Of a stretch of 64,000 nucleotides of DNA, positions 36,663-44,794 are shown piece by piece. A program made the translations under genes and the position numbers. The DNA comes from Yanghanlia sp047501535 (GTDB lineage Bacteria > Pseudomonadota > Gammaproteobacteria > Burkholderiales > Burkholderiaceae_B), in NCBI RefSeq assembly GCF_047501535.1, contig NZ_JAZDRJ010000009.1, positions 1 to 64,000 on the forward strand, in the 5' to 3' direction. Within the stretch, counting starts at the first letter, position 1. Each line of letters starts with the position of its first letter. The notes under the pieces were generated by a model. That model did no database searches, had not been told where the DNA came from, and was given only the letters and a program-made list of their open reading frames with translations.

Positions 36663-36752
36663 GGGCAAAGCAGATCTGATGACAAGCAGCCTTCCATTTC
36701 AGAAAGGCTGTTATGCTTTTTTGTTGGGTTACAGAGTATAGGCTGGCGCATT

Positions 36753-37556
36753 ATGGTGGGAGTAGGGCTGTTTTCCATGCAAACGATTATTATCGGCGCC
36801 GCTTTACTATTTGGGTGGCTGGTTGCCCGCCGCAGCGCTCGTGCATGGTCGGGGGAAAAATACCGGGCTGCGGGTGGTGCGTTGCTGGATGCCGCATTTG
36901 TGGGTTTTGTGGTGGCCCGGCTGGCTTATATCGTGCAATGGTGGCCCGAGTATTCTGCCACGCCTAAATCCATGGTTGCCATCAGCGATGGCGGTTTTTT
37001 ATGGTGGGTAGGTATTCCGGTTTCCCTGGCTTTCGTATGGTGGCGTACTCGCGAGTGTGTGATGTTGCGCCGTTCTGCTCTCACAGGCATGATTGCGGGT
37101 GTAGCGCTTTGGGTGGTTGCCAATGGCGTCCTCAGCCTGCTGCTTCGATCCGTGCCCCCCTTGCCCGATTTGCAAGTCACCACCCTGGCTGGTCAGCCGG
37201 TTTCGTTAAGTCAGTATGAAGGGCGCCCTGTGGTGCTAAACCTTTGGGCAAGCTGGTGTCCGCCGTGTCGCAGAGAAATGCCCGCTTTCGAGCAAGCCCA
37301 GCAAGCCTTCCCCGACATTGCTTTTGTCATGCTTAACCAAGGTGAAAGCGCTGTGACAGCACAGCGTTTTCTTGAAAGTGAGGGCTTGGACCTTACCGAT
37401 GTCTTGCTGGATCCGACTTCCAAAGCCATGCAGGCCGTAAGGTCCCGGGGTCTGCCCACCACCTTGTTTTTCGATGCGCAAGGGCGTCAAGTTGATTCAC
37501 ATCTGGGCGAAATCACCATGGCAGGCATCAAAGACAAAATATTGCGCCGTTTTTGA
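36753..37556 (+). CDS. Membrane-anchored TlpA/ResA-like thiol-disulfide protein
   Basis: A 267 aa protein with an N-terminal membrane part of about four helices (residues 1-132) and a C-terminal thioredoxin domain. The active site WCPPC is at 168-172, with the cis-Pro loop RSRGLPTTLFFD later. The membrane part (GALLDAAFVGFVVARLAYIVQWWPEY) resembles part of prolipoprotein diacylglyceryl transferase, a fusion seen in some betaproteobacterial TlpA proteins. It probably reduces periplasmic disulfides, for example during cytochrome maturation. It is divergent from ttrS across 90 bp. Start may be ATG 36753 or 36777. Confidence 0.8.
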   Translation: MVGVGLFSMQTIIIGAALLFGWLVARRSARAWSGEKYRAAGGALLDAAFVGFVVARLAYIVQWWPEYSATPKSMVAISDGGFLWWVGIPVSLAFVWWRTRECVMLRRSALTGMIAGVALWVVANGVLSLLLRSVPPLPDLQVTTLAGQPVSLSQYEGRPVVLNLWASWCPPCRREMPAFEQAQQAFPDIAFVMLNQGESAVTAQRFLESEGLDLTDVLLDPTSKAMQAVRSRGLPTTLFFDAQGRQVDSHLGEITMAGIKDKILRRF

Positions 37557-37591
37557 GCGTTTTTCACATTCGATACAGTAAAGGATTAACA

Positions 37592-38377
37592 ATGTATCTA
37601 CTGCGAGTGCTCTTCCCGCTGATTGCCGCCACGCCGCTGGCGTTGCTGCCGGCCCATGCACAGCCCGATGAAACCGAACCCGAAGCCCGGCCGCCTGCTG
37701 TGATTCAGGCGCTGGAAGCGCAGGGCGTAAGCAATATTCAAGAATTCGATGCCGGCCAAGGCGTGCGCGGTTTTGCCGGGGTGGCGGGGGAACAACCCGT
37801 CGCCATCTACGTGTTGCCGGACGGCCATGCCATCGCCGGTACACGCTTGGACAGCAAGGGCGATATCCTGGACAAGGAAACCGTCGAAAACCTGCTTGCC
37901 AAGCCCATGAGCGACCGGGCCTGGTCTACATTGGAAACTGCACCCTGGGTGCTGGATGGGCAGGCTGATGCGCCTCGCATCATTTATACCTTTACCGACC
38001 CTAACTGCCCATATTGCCACCTGTTCTGGGAAGCCTCGCGCCCCTGGGTGGAAGCCGGGAAAGTACAACTGCGGCATTTGCTGGTTGGCATGCTTAAAGA
38101 AGATAGCCCCGCCAAGGCGGCGGCCATTCTTGGCTCCACAGACACCTCTGCAGCGCTTCAGAGGCATGAGCTTAGTTTCGACAAGGGCGGCATCACGCCC
38201 GCCGAGGCGATCACCGACGACATACAGGAAATCCTGGAAGAGAATCAACTTCTGATGATGAGCATGGGCTTCAGAGGGACGCCTGGCATCGTGGTGCTGA
38301 ACGAAGATGGGGTGATCCAGAAGTACAACGGAATGCCCAAAGACGATGTCTTGGGAGATGTTTTCGGGCCGCGTTGA
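37592..38377 (+). CDS. dsbG: DsbG-like periplasmic thiol:disulfide interchange protein
   Basis: A 261 aa secreted protein with signal peptide to about Ala23 (LALLPAHA), an N-terminal dimerisation domain (25-115) and a DsbC/DsbG thioredoxin domain with active site CPYC at 139-142 and cis-Pro in RGTPGIVV. DsbG protects or isomerises periplasmic cysteines. It follows the TlpA-like gene by 35 bp (ATG 37592, AAGGA upstream), so both form a redox pair next to the tetrathionate locus. It is terminated at 38395-38417. Confidence 0.88.
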   Translation: MYLLRVLFPLIAATPLALLPAHAQPDETEPEARPPAVIQALEAQGVSNIQEFDAGQGVRGFAGVAGEQPVAIYVLPDGHAIAGTRLDSKGDILDKETVENLLAKPMSDRAWSTLETAPWVLDGQADAPRIIYTFTDPNCPYCHLFWEASRPWVEAGKVQLRHLLVGMLKEDSPAKAAAILGSTDTSAALQRHELSFDKGGITPAEAITDDIQEILEENQLLMMSMGFRGTPGIVVLNEDGVIQKYNGMPKDDVLGDVFGPR

Positions 38378-38394
38378 GTCGAATTGCTTGTGGC

Positions 38395-38417
38395 GCCTGC
38401 CTATGTGCAGGCTTTTT
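38395..38417 (+). terminator. Rho-independent terminator after dsbG
   Basis: GCCTGC-CTATGT-GCAGGC followed by TTTTT, 18 bp past the dsbG stop. Confidence 0.85.
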
Positions 38418-38451
38418 ACCAGCTTGAATGGGAGTAGACGAGGCGGTTTGT

Positions 38452-38477
38452 GCACCCTTGCCATGCGGAAAGGGTGC
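38452..38477. repeat. Stem-loop between dsbG terminator and Bug gene
   Basis: GCACCCTT (38452-38459) and AAGGGTGC (38470-38477) pair perfectly over a 10-nt loop, 13 bp after the stop of the minus-strand Bug gene. There is no T-run on the minus strand, so it is at best a weak or Rho-assisted terminator. Confidence 0.4.
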
Positions 38478-38489
38478 CCGCATCACACC

Positions 38490-39476
38490 TTACTGCGGGG
38501 TGATGTTGTTTTCTTTGATCACCGCTTCCCAGATTGCGGAGTCGGTCTTAATGCGATCAGCCATGCCTTGGGGCGTGGTGAAGTTGGGGTAGGCGCCTGC
38601 ACTTTGCATGCGTTCGATCACGACGGGGTCTTGCAAGACCTTGTCCAGCGTGGCGGACAGTTTGTCGCGAATCTCGTCAGGCATGCCTTTAGGGCCGAAA
38701 ACACCGTACCAAGATACGGCCTTGGTGCTGGTTACGCCCTGTTGATTCAGCGATTTCACATCAGGCAGCGGCGCGAAATTGTCGGTGTTAACCGCAATGG
38801 GGCGCAGTTTGCCGGCCTGGATGTGTGGCAGAACAGCGAGTGAGTCCGAGAACATCAGCGGCACTTCGCCGGCCAGTGTGGCGGTGACGGCAGGAGAGCT
38901 GCCTTGGTAGGGAATGTGAATGGCGTCAAAACCGAGTTCTTTTTTGATGAGCTCGACAGTCAGGTGAGCGGTACTACCCACGCCTGCTGTGGTGTAGTTG
39001 AGATCCATGGTTTTGGCGGCTTCTGCCAGGGATGCCAGATCCGTGACGTTGGGAAGCGCATCAGGGTTCACAACCATGATGAGCGGTGTCGTGTATGCAA
39101 CACCGATAGGCGTGATGTCCTGGGTAAGGTCATAAGGTGCATTCGGCATCAAGTACGGCGCGATCAAGCTAGGGGCGGCGAGTGTGCCAAATGTGTATCC
39201 GTCGGCTTTGTCGCGGGTAACGGAGCGTACGCCAATAGTGCCTGAAGCGCCGGATTTGTTTTCTGTTACGACAGTTTGGCCAAGCTCCCTGGAGAACGCA
39301 TCGGCGAGGATGCGGGAGGTGACATCAGTAGGCCCGCCAGGGGGAAACGGAATAACCCAGGTAAGGGGTTTGTTCGGAAAGTCAGGTTGTGCCTGAACAG
39401 CAGTCGCTGACGCCATGACGAGCGCACTAGTTGTGACCGCGAATAAGGTCTTTCCGAAGCGTTTTAATGTGGACAT
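38490..39476 (-). CDS. Bug-family tripartite tricarboxylate transporter substrate-binding protein
   Basis: A 328 aa periplasmic binding protein of the Bug/TctC family, which is greatly expanded in Bordetella and relatives. A Sec signal peptide ends near ATAVQA, followed by QPDFPNKPLTWVIPFPPGGPTDVTSRILAD, the classic Bug N-terminus, and YTTPLIMVVNPDALP plus IPYQGSSPAVTATLAGEVPLMFSD in the carboxylate-binding region. No TctA/TctB membrane genes adjoin it, so it is an orphan binder that may deliver ligand to another TTT transporter or act as a sensor. ATG 39476 gives the proper signal peptide; the upstream open frame does not. Confidence 0.92.
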   Translation of the reverse strand: MSTLKRFGKTLFAVTTSALVMASATAVQAQPDFPNKPLTWVIPFPPGGPTDVTSRILADAFSRELGQTVVTENKSGASGTIGVRSVTRDKADGYTFGTLAAPSLIAPYLMPNAPYDLTQDITPIGVAYTTPLIMVVNPDALPNVTDLASLAEAAKTMDLNYTTAGVGSTAHLTVELIKKELGFDAIHIPYQGSSPAVTATLAGEVPLMFSDSLAVLPHIQAGKLRPIAVNTDNFAPLPDVKSLNQQGVTSTKAVSWYGVFGPKGMPDEIRDKLSATLDKVLQDPVVIERMQSAGAYPNFTTPQGMADRIKTDSAIWEAVIKENNITPQ

Positions 39477-39928
39477 TGAGAGTTTCCTTGAGACAGTTTC
39501 TACAGAGCTGAGCACACCGGTCACTGACAAACAGCAAGGTTTGTCAACTGTCACGATGGCCAGTCAGCAAACAGTATATGACGAGAGTTAACCTGCCCGC
39601 GCAATGTTTGACACGTCACGGATTCGGTCCAGAAGGAGGCATGACGCGAATGCCGCAGTTAATACGCCTAAACAGCGGAAAGACAGAGGGCTGCCTCATA
39701 AAAAAGTAATGAGGCAGCCGACAAGATAGGGTGGTATTGACGAGGTGAGCCTGAGAGAGCGACTATCTTCGCATGAAAGCCAAGTTGGCCGCCGAATGAG
39801 GGCGGCAGGCATGAGCTAATTTGCCCCAAAAGCGCACGGCATCGCAAGTCCATGCCGTGCAAAAAAGGAGCGTTAAAGCGCGGGTAAGACGTCAAAAGGG
39901 CGGGTATACACCGCCGCGTTGCGCACCT
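39477..39928. other. Intergenic region with two strong inverted repeats
   Basis: This 452-bp stretch has no convincing gene. It holds GGCTGCCTCAT (39689-39699) paired with ATGAGGCAGCC (39709-39719), an 11-bp perfect stem with a 9-nt A-rich loop. It also holds GCACGGCAT (39834-39842) paired with ATGCCGTGC (39852-39860). The second lies just downstream of the minus-strand gene ending at 39929 and may end its transcript; the first has no T-run. Promoter signals for the Bug gene should lie near 39480-39560, but none is clear to me. Confidence 0.5.
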
Positions 39929-40396
39929 TTAGTTGCTGCGGCGACGGCGCGACGCCGCCCGAGGCGCTTCAATAAAGACTTGGTCTTCACTGAAACGCAC
40001 ACCATTTCCCACCTGGAATTTACTCAGTTTTACCAACTGCTCAGTAATGACGCCGCTGTAATAATCCGCAGCCGTATTTGGAAGCGCCGTGACTCTGACC
40101 GGAATCCAGCGCTCAGTCGAATGACCGATTAACCGGACGATGTCACCCACTTTGATTTTGAGTGCGCCCGGCATTCGGTGTGTGTCGCGATGGCCGACAG
40201 TGATTCGAAACTCCATCGGGCTGTGCACGACGTACGCCTCGCGAATGGAAGCGTCGATCTGACGTAAGCGATCTGCATGTTGTGTGGCAACTGCGTCACC
40301 AGTTTTGCCGCCTATGATGATGCGATGCGTGGCTGCCTGTTCCGCTGCGGTGTAGCCCAGCAAGTTCGCTAGAACATTAAATTGTTGTTCAGTCAT
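39929..40396 (-). CDS. Hypothetical protein with a C-terminal small beta-barrel-like domain
   Basis: A 155 aa protein I do not recognise. The N-terminal part (MTEQQFNVLANLLGYTAAEQAATHRII) is helical. The rest is predicted to be beta-rich: VVHSPMEFRITVGHRDTHRMPGALKIKVGDIVRLIG, RWIPVRVTALPN, YYSGVITEQLVKLSKFQVGNGVRFSEDQVFIE. The final block (glycine-ended segment then a hydrophobic strand) recalls small DUF2314-like domains, but this is weak. The C-terminus is Arg-rich (RAASRRRRSN). An upstream in-frame start at 40507 is possible. It lies divergent to the DUF2254 gene. Confidence 0.5.
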   Translation of the reverse strand: MTEQQFNVLANLLGYTAAEQAATHRIIIGGKTGDAVATQHADRLRQIDASIREAYVVHSPMEFRITVGHRDTHRMPGALKIKVGDIVRLIGHSTERWIPVRVTALPNTAADYYSGVITEQLVKLSKFQVGNGVRFSEDQVFIEAPRAASRRRRSN

Positions 40397-40589
40397 GAAT
40401 CTGATGGGGTGGTGAGTTGCGGCAACTGTATCACCATTGGTTTGATGTGCCTGTCGGGTATGCCGATTCTGAAACTGAAAGTTGCTGTATTGCGAGTCGA
40501 GCGGCAAGTAGCCATGGGCACGGGAGATTGAGCACTCGGGCTCATTCGGTTATGTTCATGGACAACTCAAACCACTAAAGAGGTGGGGC

Positions 40590-41855
40590 ATGACTCGCTG
40601 GCGTTGGCTTTTGATGCAATTGGCTCGCAAATTGTGGTTGAGTACTACGGCCTACGCGTTACTAGGCGTTGTCACTGCTGCCTTAGCGATCACTGCGCAA
40701 GATGTGTTGCCATGGAATTTGCCTGGGTTTGGCGCAAGCTCGGTGGATAGCCTGCTTAACATCATTGCCTCATCGATGCTGGCGGTCACGATTTTCTCGC
40801 TCTCGGCGATGACCGCTGCCTACTCGGCTGCGACCAGCAATGTGACGCCGCGTGCCACCAGCTTGCTGATTGAAGACCGCGTGTCGCACCGGGTGCTGTC
40901 AACCTTTGTTGGTTCCTTTGTTTTCGCCATCGTCAGCATTATTTTGTTGCGCACCGAAGCCTATGGCCCCAACGGAAGAACCGTCCTGTTCTGCGTGACC
41001 GTGGCGGTGGTCATCCTGATTGTTGTGAGCCTACTGCGTTGGATTGACCACATTACGCAGCTTGGCCGTGTAGGCGAGACCACGCACAGGGTGGAGGAGG
41101 CGACACGCAAGGCCATGCAGGCCAGGCTGGTTTCCCCTTATTTGGGCGGTGTTCCACTGCAGCCTGCCGATGCTCACGTTCCGCCTGATGCCACGGTTAT
41201 TGCTGCAGGCCAGATCGGCTACCTTCAATATATCGACATGTCTGCACTGTCCGAGCTAGCCGAGGCGCAGGACTGCCGCATTTATGTATTGTGCAACCCG
41301 GGTGCCTTTGTCTCGGTCGATACGCCGCTCGCTTGGCTGCGCTGCAATGCAACCGGTGACGAGGCCATAAGCGTACAGGAACTCGCACAAAATGCTTTTG
41401 TCATTAAGGATGTGCGCACCTTTGATCAGGACCCTCGCTTTGGCCTGGCTGTCATGAGCGAAATTGGCTCGCGTGCGCTATCACCTGCCACCAATGACCC
41501 AGGCACGGCGCTCGATGTCATCGGCCGCAACACACGACTCCTCGCATTCTGGGCGGAGGGTCTCGAGGCAGAAGAACCTGCGCATCCCTGCGTTCATGTC
41601 GCACCACTTGCAGTAGCGGACTTATTCGAGGACGCCTTCATGCTGATGGCGCGAGACGGGGCAGGCTTGATAGAGGTGCAACTGCGCTTGCAAAAATGCC
41701 TTCACGCACTCTCGCGACTCGGTTCAGACGATTTTCGCGCCAGCGCCCGATATCACGCTGAACTCTCGCGAGCGCGCGCGGAAGCCGCACTGACATTTCC
41801 AGCAGATCGCGAACGGCTTTCAGAAGCGGCGCGAGGTGGTTCGTTTGACCTGTAA
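40590..41855 (+). CDS. DUF2254 family membrane protein
   Basis: A 421 aa protein with an N-terminal membrane part of about four helices (residues 15-155: WLSTTAYALLGVVTAALAITAQDVLPW, LLNIIASSMLAVTIFSLSAMTAAYSAATSNVTPRATSLLIED) and a cytoplasmic C-terminal domain. The motif TPRATSLLIEDRVSHRVLSTFVGSF and the later SPATNDPGTALDVI are hallmarks of DUF2254, whose function is unknown. Start ATG 40590 follows AGGTGGGG. It sits next to tRNA-Asn in the accessory-looking region. Confidence 0.82.
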   Translation: MTRWRWLLMQLARKLWLSTTAYALLGVVTAALAITAQDVLPWNLPGFGASSVDSLLNIIASSMLAVTIFSLSAMTAAYSAATSNVTPRATSLLIEDRVSHRVLSTFVGSFVFAIVSIILLRTEAYGPNGRTVLFCVTVAVVILIVVSLLRWIDHITQLGRVGETTHRVEEATRKAMQARLVSPYLGGVPLQPADAHVPPDATVIAAGQIGYLQYIDMSALSELAEAQDCRIYVLCNPGAFVSVDTPLAWLRCNATGDEAISVQELAQNAFVIKDVRTFDQDPRFGLAVMSEIGSRALSPATNDPGTALDVIGRNTRLLAFWAEGLEAEEPAHPCVHVAPLAVADLFEDAFMLMARDGAGLIEVQLRLQKCLHALSRLGSDDFRASARYHAELSRARAEAALTFPADRERLSEAARGGSFDL

Positions 41856-41910
41856 GCTTTTAGGAACTATGGAAATGTTGCGCCGAAACGAGCGTTTTGT
41901 TCAACGTACA

Positions 41911-41999
41911 ACAGGGTTGCGCCCTGCGTCACAATAGACGCCCGCGCGGTGGCGGGCCAATCTACTGGATGTTAGACAGTGTCTAATATTTGCGTCTAA
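41911..41999. repeat. Cluster of short palindromes between DUF2254 gene and tRNA-Asn
   Basis: Within 90 bp there are a small hairpin CAGGG-TTGCG-CCCTG near 41911, GCCCGC (41940-41945) paired with GCGGGC (41952-41957), and the perfect palindrome TTAGACA-G-TGTCTAA (41972-41986), with a further GTCTAA at 41994-41999. The last set has the look of an operator or recombination site beside a tRNA gene, but no integrase is present in the window. Confidence 0.4.
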
Positions 42000-42004
42000 T
42001 TCAA

Positions 42005-42041
42005 AGAAAAAGCCCCTACAGCGTTTTAACTGTAAGGGCTT
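42005..42041 (-). terminator. Terminator of tRNA-Asn
   Basis: On the minus strand, AAGCCCTTACAG and CTGTAGGGGCTT pair with one mismatch around an 8-nt loop and are followed by TTTCTTTG; located about 20 bp past the tRNA 3' end. Confidence 0.75.
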
Positions 42042-42060
42042 GATTTCTTTCGGTATTCTG

Positions 42061-42136
42061 TGGCTCCCCGAACAGGGCTCGAACCTGTGACCTGCGGATT
42101 AACAGTCCGTCGCTCTACCGACTGAGCTATCGGGGA
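42061..42136 (-). tRNA. tRNA-Asn(GTT)
   Basis: Minus-strand cloverleaf with acceptor TCCCCGA/TCGGGGA, D-arm GCTCAGTCGGTAGAGC, anticodon loop CTGTTAA (anticodon GTT) and T-loop TTCGAGC; the 3' CCA is encoded. Asn tRNA genes are frequent integration targets. Confidence 0.97.
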
Positions 42137-42644
42137 ACTGAAGAAAAAAGAATATAGCACGTTTTTTATGTGTTGTGCAAGTTCCTTTTCTTTTTCCGTT
42201 TTTGGTGGCGCTAGGGATTTCCTTGGCCGCTGAAAACGAAGATCGATTTATAGCGCGTTTTTTGGTTACATGTCAAGTGGCGCTGTCACGTTGTGTCAAC
42301 GCTAAATAGAAATGTCCGGTTTTCTGCCAAGTAGAAATGTCCGGTTGGTGGATGGATGTCGCCTTCATGGTTGAACGGCATTGTAATCGTGCCAGCATGT
42401 TCTTCTCTTAGCTTCCTGCTTTAATATCGAACGAGTCGTGTTGCTGGTAAGTTGGGTTTTTCATGGTTGCTTCTATTTTTCCCGCTATCTGCGGTGGTTA
42501 TCCGTCCGCGAAGTTCGTGCGCAAACGGTGGTTTTCACTGCGGGGGCAGGCGTGGCGAGTTTCAAATGCGGTTCGGCAGGGCGGGGGAAATAGGGGCGCA
42601 GCAGCTTGGGTTGATATGGGCCTTGCTCTGGAAGATCGTATTCA
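42137..42644. other. Gene-free region with a candidate insertion-sequence end
   Basis: This 508-bp stretch shows no credible gene (short open frames overlap the following transporter and look non-coding). Its main feature is the pair of direct repeats at 42307-42346. The flanks are AT-rich relative to neighbours. Confidence 0.55.
42304..42346. repeat. Two 15-bp direct repeats, probable IS terminus remnant
   Basis: TAGAAATGTCCGGTT occurs at 42307-42321 and again at 42332-42346, a 25-bp period; the preceding bases (AAA / AAG) are also similar. Tandem terminal repeats of this kind are typical of IS21-type insertion-sequence ends where transposase binds. No transposase is nearby, so this would be a remnant or solo end. 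Confidence 0.5.
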
Positions 42645-43589
42645 ATGAGCATGGAAACAAAAGAACCGAAGCGCCGGGCAACTTTAAATGCGCAGTATTG
42701 GTCGGGTTTTTTTTTGGCAGTGCTGGGTTCGGTGCTGTTTTCGGCCAAAGCCATTGTCACCAAGCTCACCTACCTTCATGGGGTGGATGCGCTGACGGTT
42801 ATCGGTTTTCGCATGTTGTTTTCGTTGCCTTTCTTTGCGCTGGTGGCTGTGTTCCAGGCACGAAGGGCGCGCGCCGGGCGGATAGCGCGGCTGAGTCGGC
42901 GCGATGTATGGCTGATTCTGTTGCTGGGCTTTATCGGGTACTACTTGTCGAGCTATCTCGACTTTTTGGGGCTGCAGTACATCACTGCCGGCCTTGAGCG
43001 CTTGATTCTGTTTTTGGCGCCCACGTTTGTGCTGTTGATTTCAGCGCTGTATCTGAAGCGCCGCATTACGGGCGCCCAGTGGCTGGCCATGGGGCTGTCT
43101 TATGCAGGGGTGCTGCTGGCCTTTATTCACGATCTTTCCTTTGCGGGCAGTAATGTGCTGCTGGGCGCAGGGTTTGTGCTGGGTTCGGCTTTTACCTACG
43201 CTATTTATCTGATCAGTTCGGGGGAGGTTTTGGCGCGGGTGGGTTCAACGCGGTTGGTGGCTTACGCCATGAGCGCGTCGGCCGTATATGTGCTGATTCA
43301 TTTTCTTTGGCAGCAAGGTTGGCAAGGGCTGGTTCAACCGGTTGAGGTCTATCAGCTTTCCCTCATTCATGCCGTATTTCACACGGTGTTGCCCACCTTT
43401 ATGGTGATGTGGGCCGTGGCGCGTGTAGGCGCGCCTTTGGCCTCTCAGCTAGGTATGGTGGGGCCGGTTTCTGTATTGTTTCTTGCCTGGTGGATACTCG
43501 ATGAGCCGATCACAGCGTTGCAACTGGTTGGCACCGCGTTTGTGCTGACCGGCATGCTGGTGCTGGGGCGTTTGCGCCCTGGGAAATAG
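42645..43589 (+). CDS. EamA/DMT-superfamily transporter
   Basis: A 314 aa membrane protein with ten helices arranged as two EamA repeats (about residues 18-150 and 165-310). GFFLAVLGSVLFSAKAIVTKLTYLHGVDALTVIGFRMLFSLPFF opens the first, and LVGTAFVLTGMLVLGRLRPGK ends the second as in the family. The C-terminal half contains the typical GPVSVLFLAWWILDEPI. Substrates of this class range over amino acids and other metabolites and cannot be told here. The start is ATG 42645, with ATG 42651 as an alternative; neither has a good Shine-Dalgarno. Confidence 0.85.
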   Translation: MSMETKEPKRRATLNAQYWSGFFLAVLGSVLFSAKAIVTKLTYLHGVDALTVIGFRMLFSLPFFALVAVFQARRARAGRIARLSRRDVWLILLLGFIGYYLSSYLDFLGLQYITAGLERLILFLAPTFVLLISALYLKRRITGAQWLAMGLSYAGVLLAFIHDLSFAGSNVLLGAGFVLGSAFTYAIYLISSGEVLARVGSTRLVAYAMSASAVYVLIHFLWQQGWQGLVQPVEVYQLSLIHAVFHTVLPTFMVMWAVARVGAPLASQLGMVGPVSVLFLAWWILDEPITALQLVGTAFVLTGMLVLGRLRPGK

Positions 43590-43608
43590 TAATCAGGAAA
43601 GGGTTGCC

Positions 43609-44787
43609 TTACCGATCCATGCGTTCTTCCAGTTCCTCACGGTGTACGTCGTGAGTCACAAAGCCGATGTCGCGGTCGGGCATGGCAAGGCGGCTAGGAT
43701 TGGCAAGTGTTTTGCGGATGTCGGCCAAGCCGTGCTTCCAGTGGTCGCGCATGGCCGCCAGGCCGAACTGGTGATCCTTGTAATGCAAATCGTAAGGCTG
43801 GTTACGGAAGATCAGGTGGACGATGTTGTAACACTTGGCAGTGCTGATTTCTTCCACCAGCTTGGCATAGTCGGTATGTGAGCGAAGATCTTCCGGCATA
43901 TCTTTCAGCATACGCCAAAGAAGATGGCGCATTTCCTGCGATTGGCGAAAGTGTTCCGTGACATACCGAGTGCGGCTTGAATAGCGGATATCCTGCATGC
44001 GGTCGGACACTTCGGCCATGTTGGTGGGGGCAGCGCCTCGCGCACTCCAAAGGTCGACCTGGAAGACCAGCGTATCGCGCATGGGGCGCCCTTGCAGCAC
44101 GTGACCCAGTGGAGTGTTGGAGACCAGACCACCGTCCCAATAGTATTCGCCGTCGATCTCCACAGCGGGGAAGGCCGGGGGCAGGGCGCCCGATGCCATG
44201 AAATGCTCAGCACGCAGGGTGGTTTCCTGGTTATCGAAATAGGTGAAGTTGCCGGTGCGCACATTAACGGCGCCCACCGATACATGCAGCTCGCAGGCGT
44301 TGACACGATCAAAATCGCACAGACGTTCCAGAGTTTCTTTGAGGGCGTCAATACGGTAATAGCTCGTTTGCGCCGGGTGGTTGTGCATAAAGGGGAGCAC
44401 TGGCGCAGGTTGCCGCGGTTGAAAAAAACCGTTTTGTCCGCTCATGATGGCGGACCAGGCGTTCCAATGGCCAAGAAACTGCTTGGTAGCGTCGTTAATG
44501 TCGAATATCGACTGTTCGACAACAGGTGGCAATGCCATGAAGGGGTGATTCGGCTGACAGATGGTTTCCCAGAATTCGCGTAGCCGATCTACCCTATGTT
44601 CGGGGGCGTTGCCCGCGATGATGGCGGCGTTCAGTGCACCGATTGAAATACCTGCCAGCCGGCTTAGCGGAATGTCGGCTTCTTGCAGGCCCTCAAAGAC
44701 GCCGGCCTGATAAGCACCCAGAGCGCCGCCGCCTTGTAGAACGAGAGCAGTGGTTTCGTAGTCGGGAAGTTTGATTTTTTTTGACAT
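43609..44787 (-). CDS. Patatin-like phospholipase
   Basis: A 392 aa patatin-family acyl hydrolase. The oxyanion-hole motif GGGALGAYQAG is at 19-29, nucleophile Ser49 in GISIGALNAA, and the catalytic Asp218 in YWDGGLVSN, so the Ser-Asp dyad is intact. A C-terminal helical region (about 240-392) of the DUF3734 type follows. No signal peptide is seen, so it acts in the cytoplasm. ATG 44787 (MSKKIKLPDYETTALVLQ) is preferred over an upstream in-frame ATG. It converges with the EamA gene and follows the SirB2-like gene by 7 bp. Confidence 0.88.
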   Translation of the reverse strand: MSKKIKLPDYETTALVLQGGGALGAYQAGVFEGLQEADIPLSRLAGISIGALNAAIIAGNAPEHRVDRLREFWETICQPNHPFMALPPVVEQSIFDINDATKQFLGHWNAWSAIMSGQNGFFQPRQPAPVLPFMHNHPAQTSYYRIDALKETLERLCDFDRVNACELHVSVGAVNVRTGNFTYFDNQETTLRAEHFMASGALPPAFPAVEIDGEYYWDGGLVSNTPLGHVLQGRPMRDTLVFQVDLWSARGAAPTNMAEVSDRMQDIRYSSRTRYVTEHFRQSQEMRHLLWRMLKDMPEDLRSHTDYAKLVEEISTAKCYNIVHLIFRNQPYDLHYKDHQFGLAAMRDHWKHGLADIRKTLANPSRLAMPDRDIGFVTHDVHREELEERMDR

Positions 44788-44794
44788 GGGGTCT

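Noticed and set aside
39668..39895. 75-codon minus-strand open frame in the gene-free region
   Set aside because: No ribosome-binding site, no similarity that I recognise, and it spans the inverted repeat at 39689-39719.
42452..42997. Open frames starting at 42452 and 42463 before the EamA gene
   Set aside because: They overlap the EamA gene in another frame, have no homology and no conserved start context.
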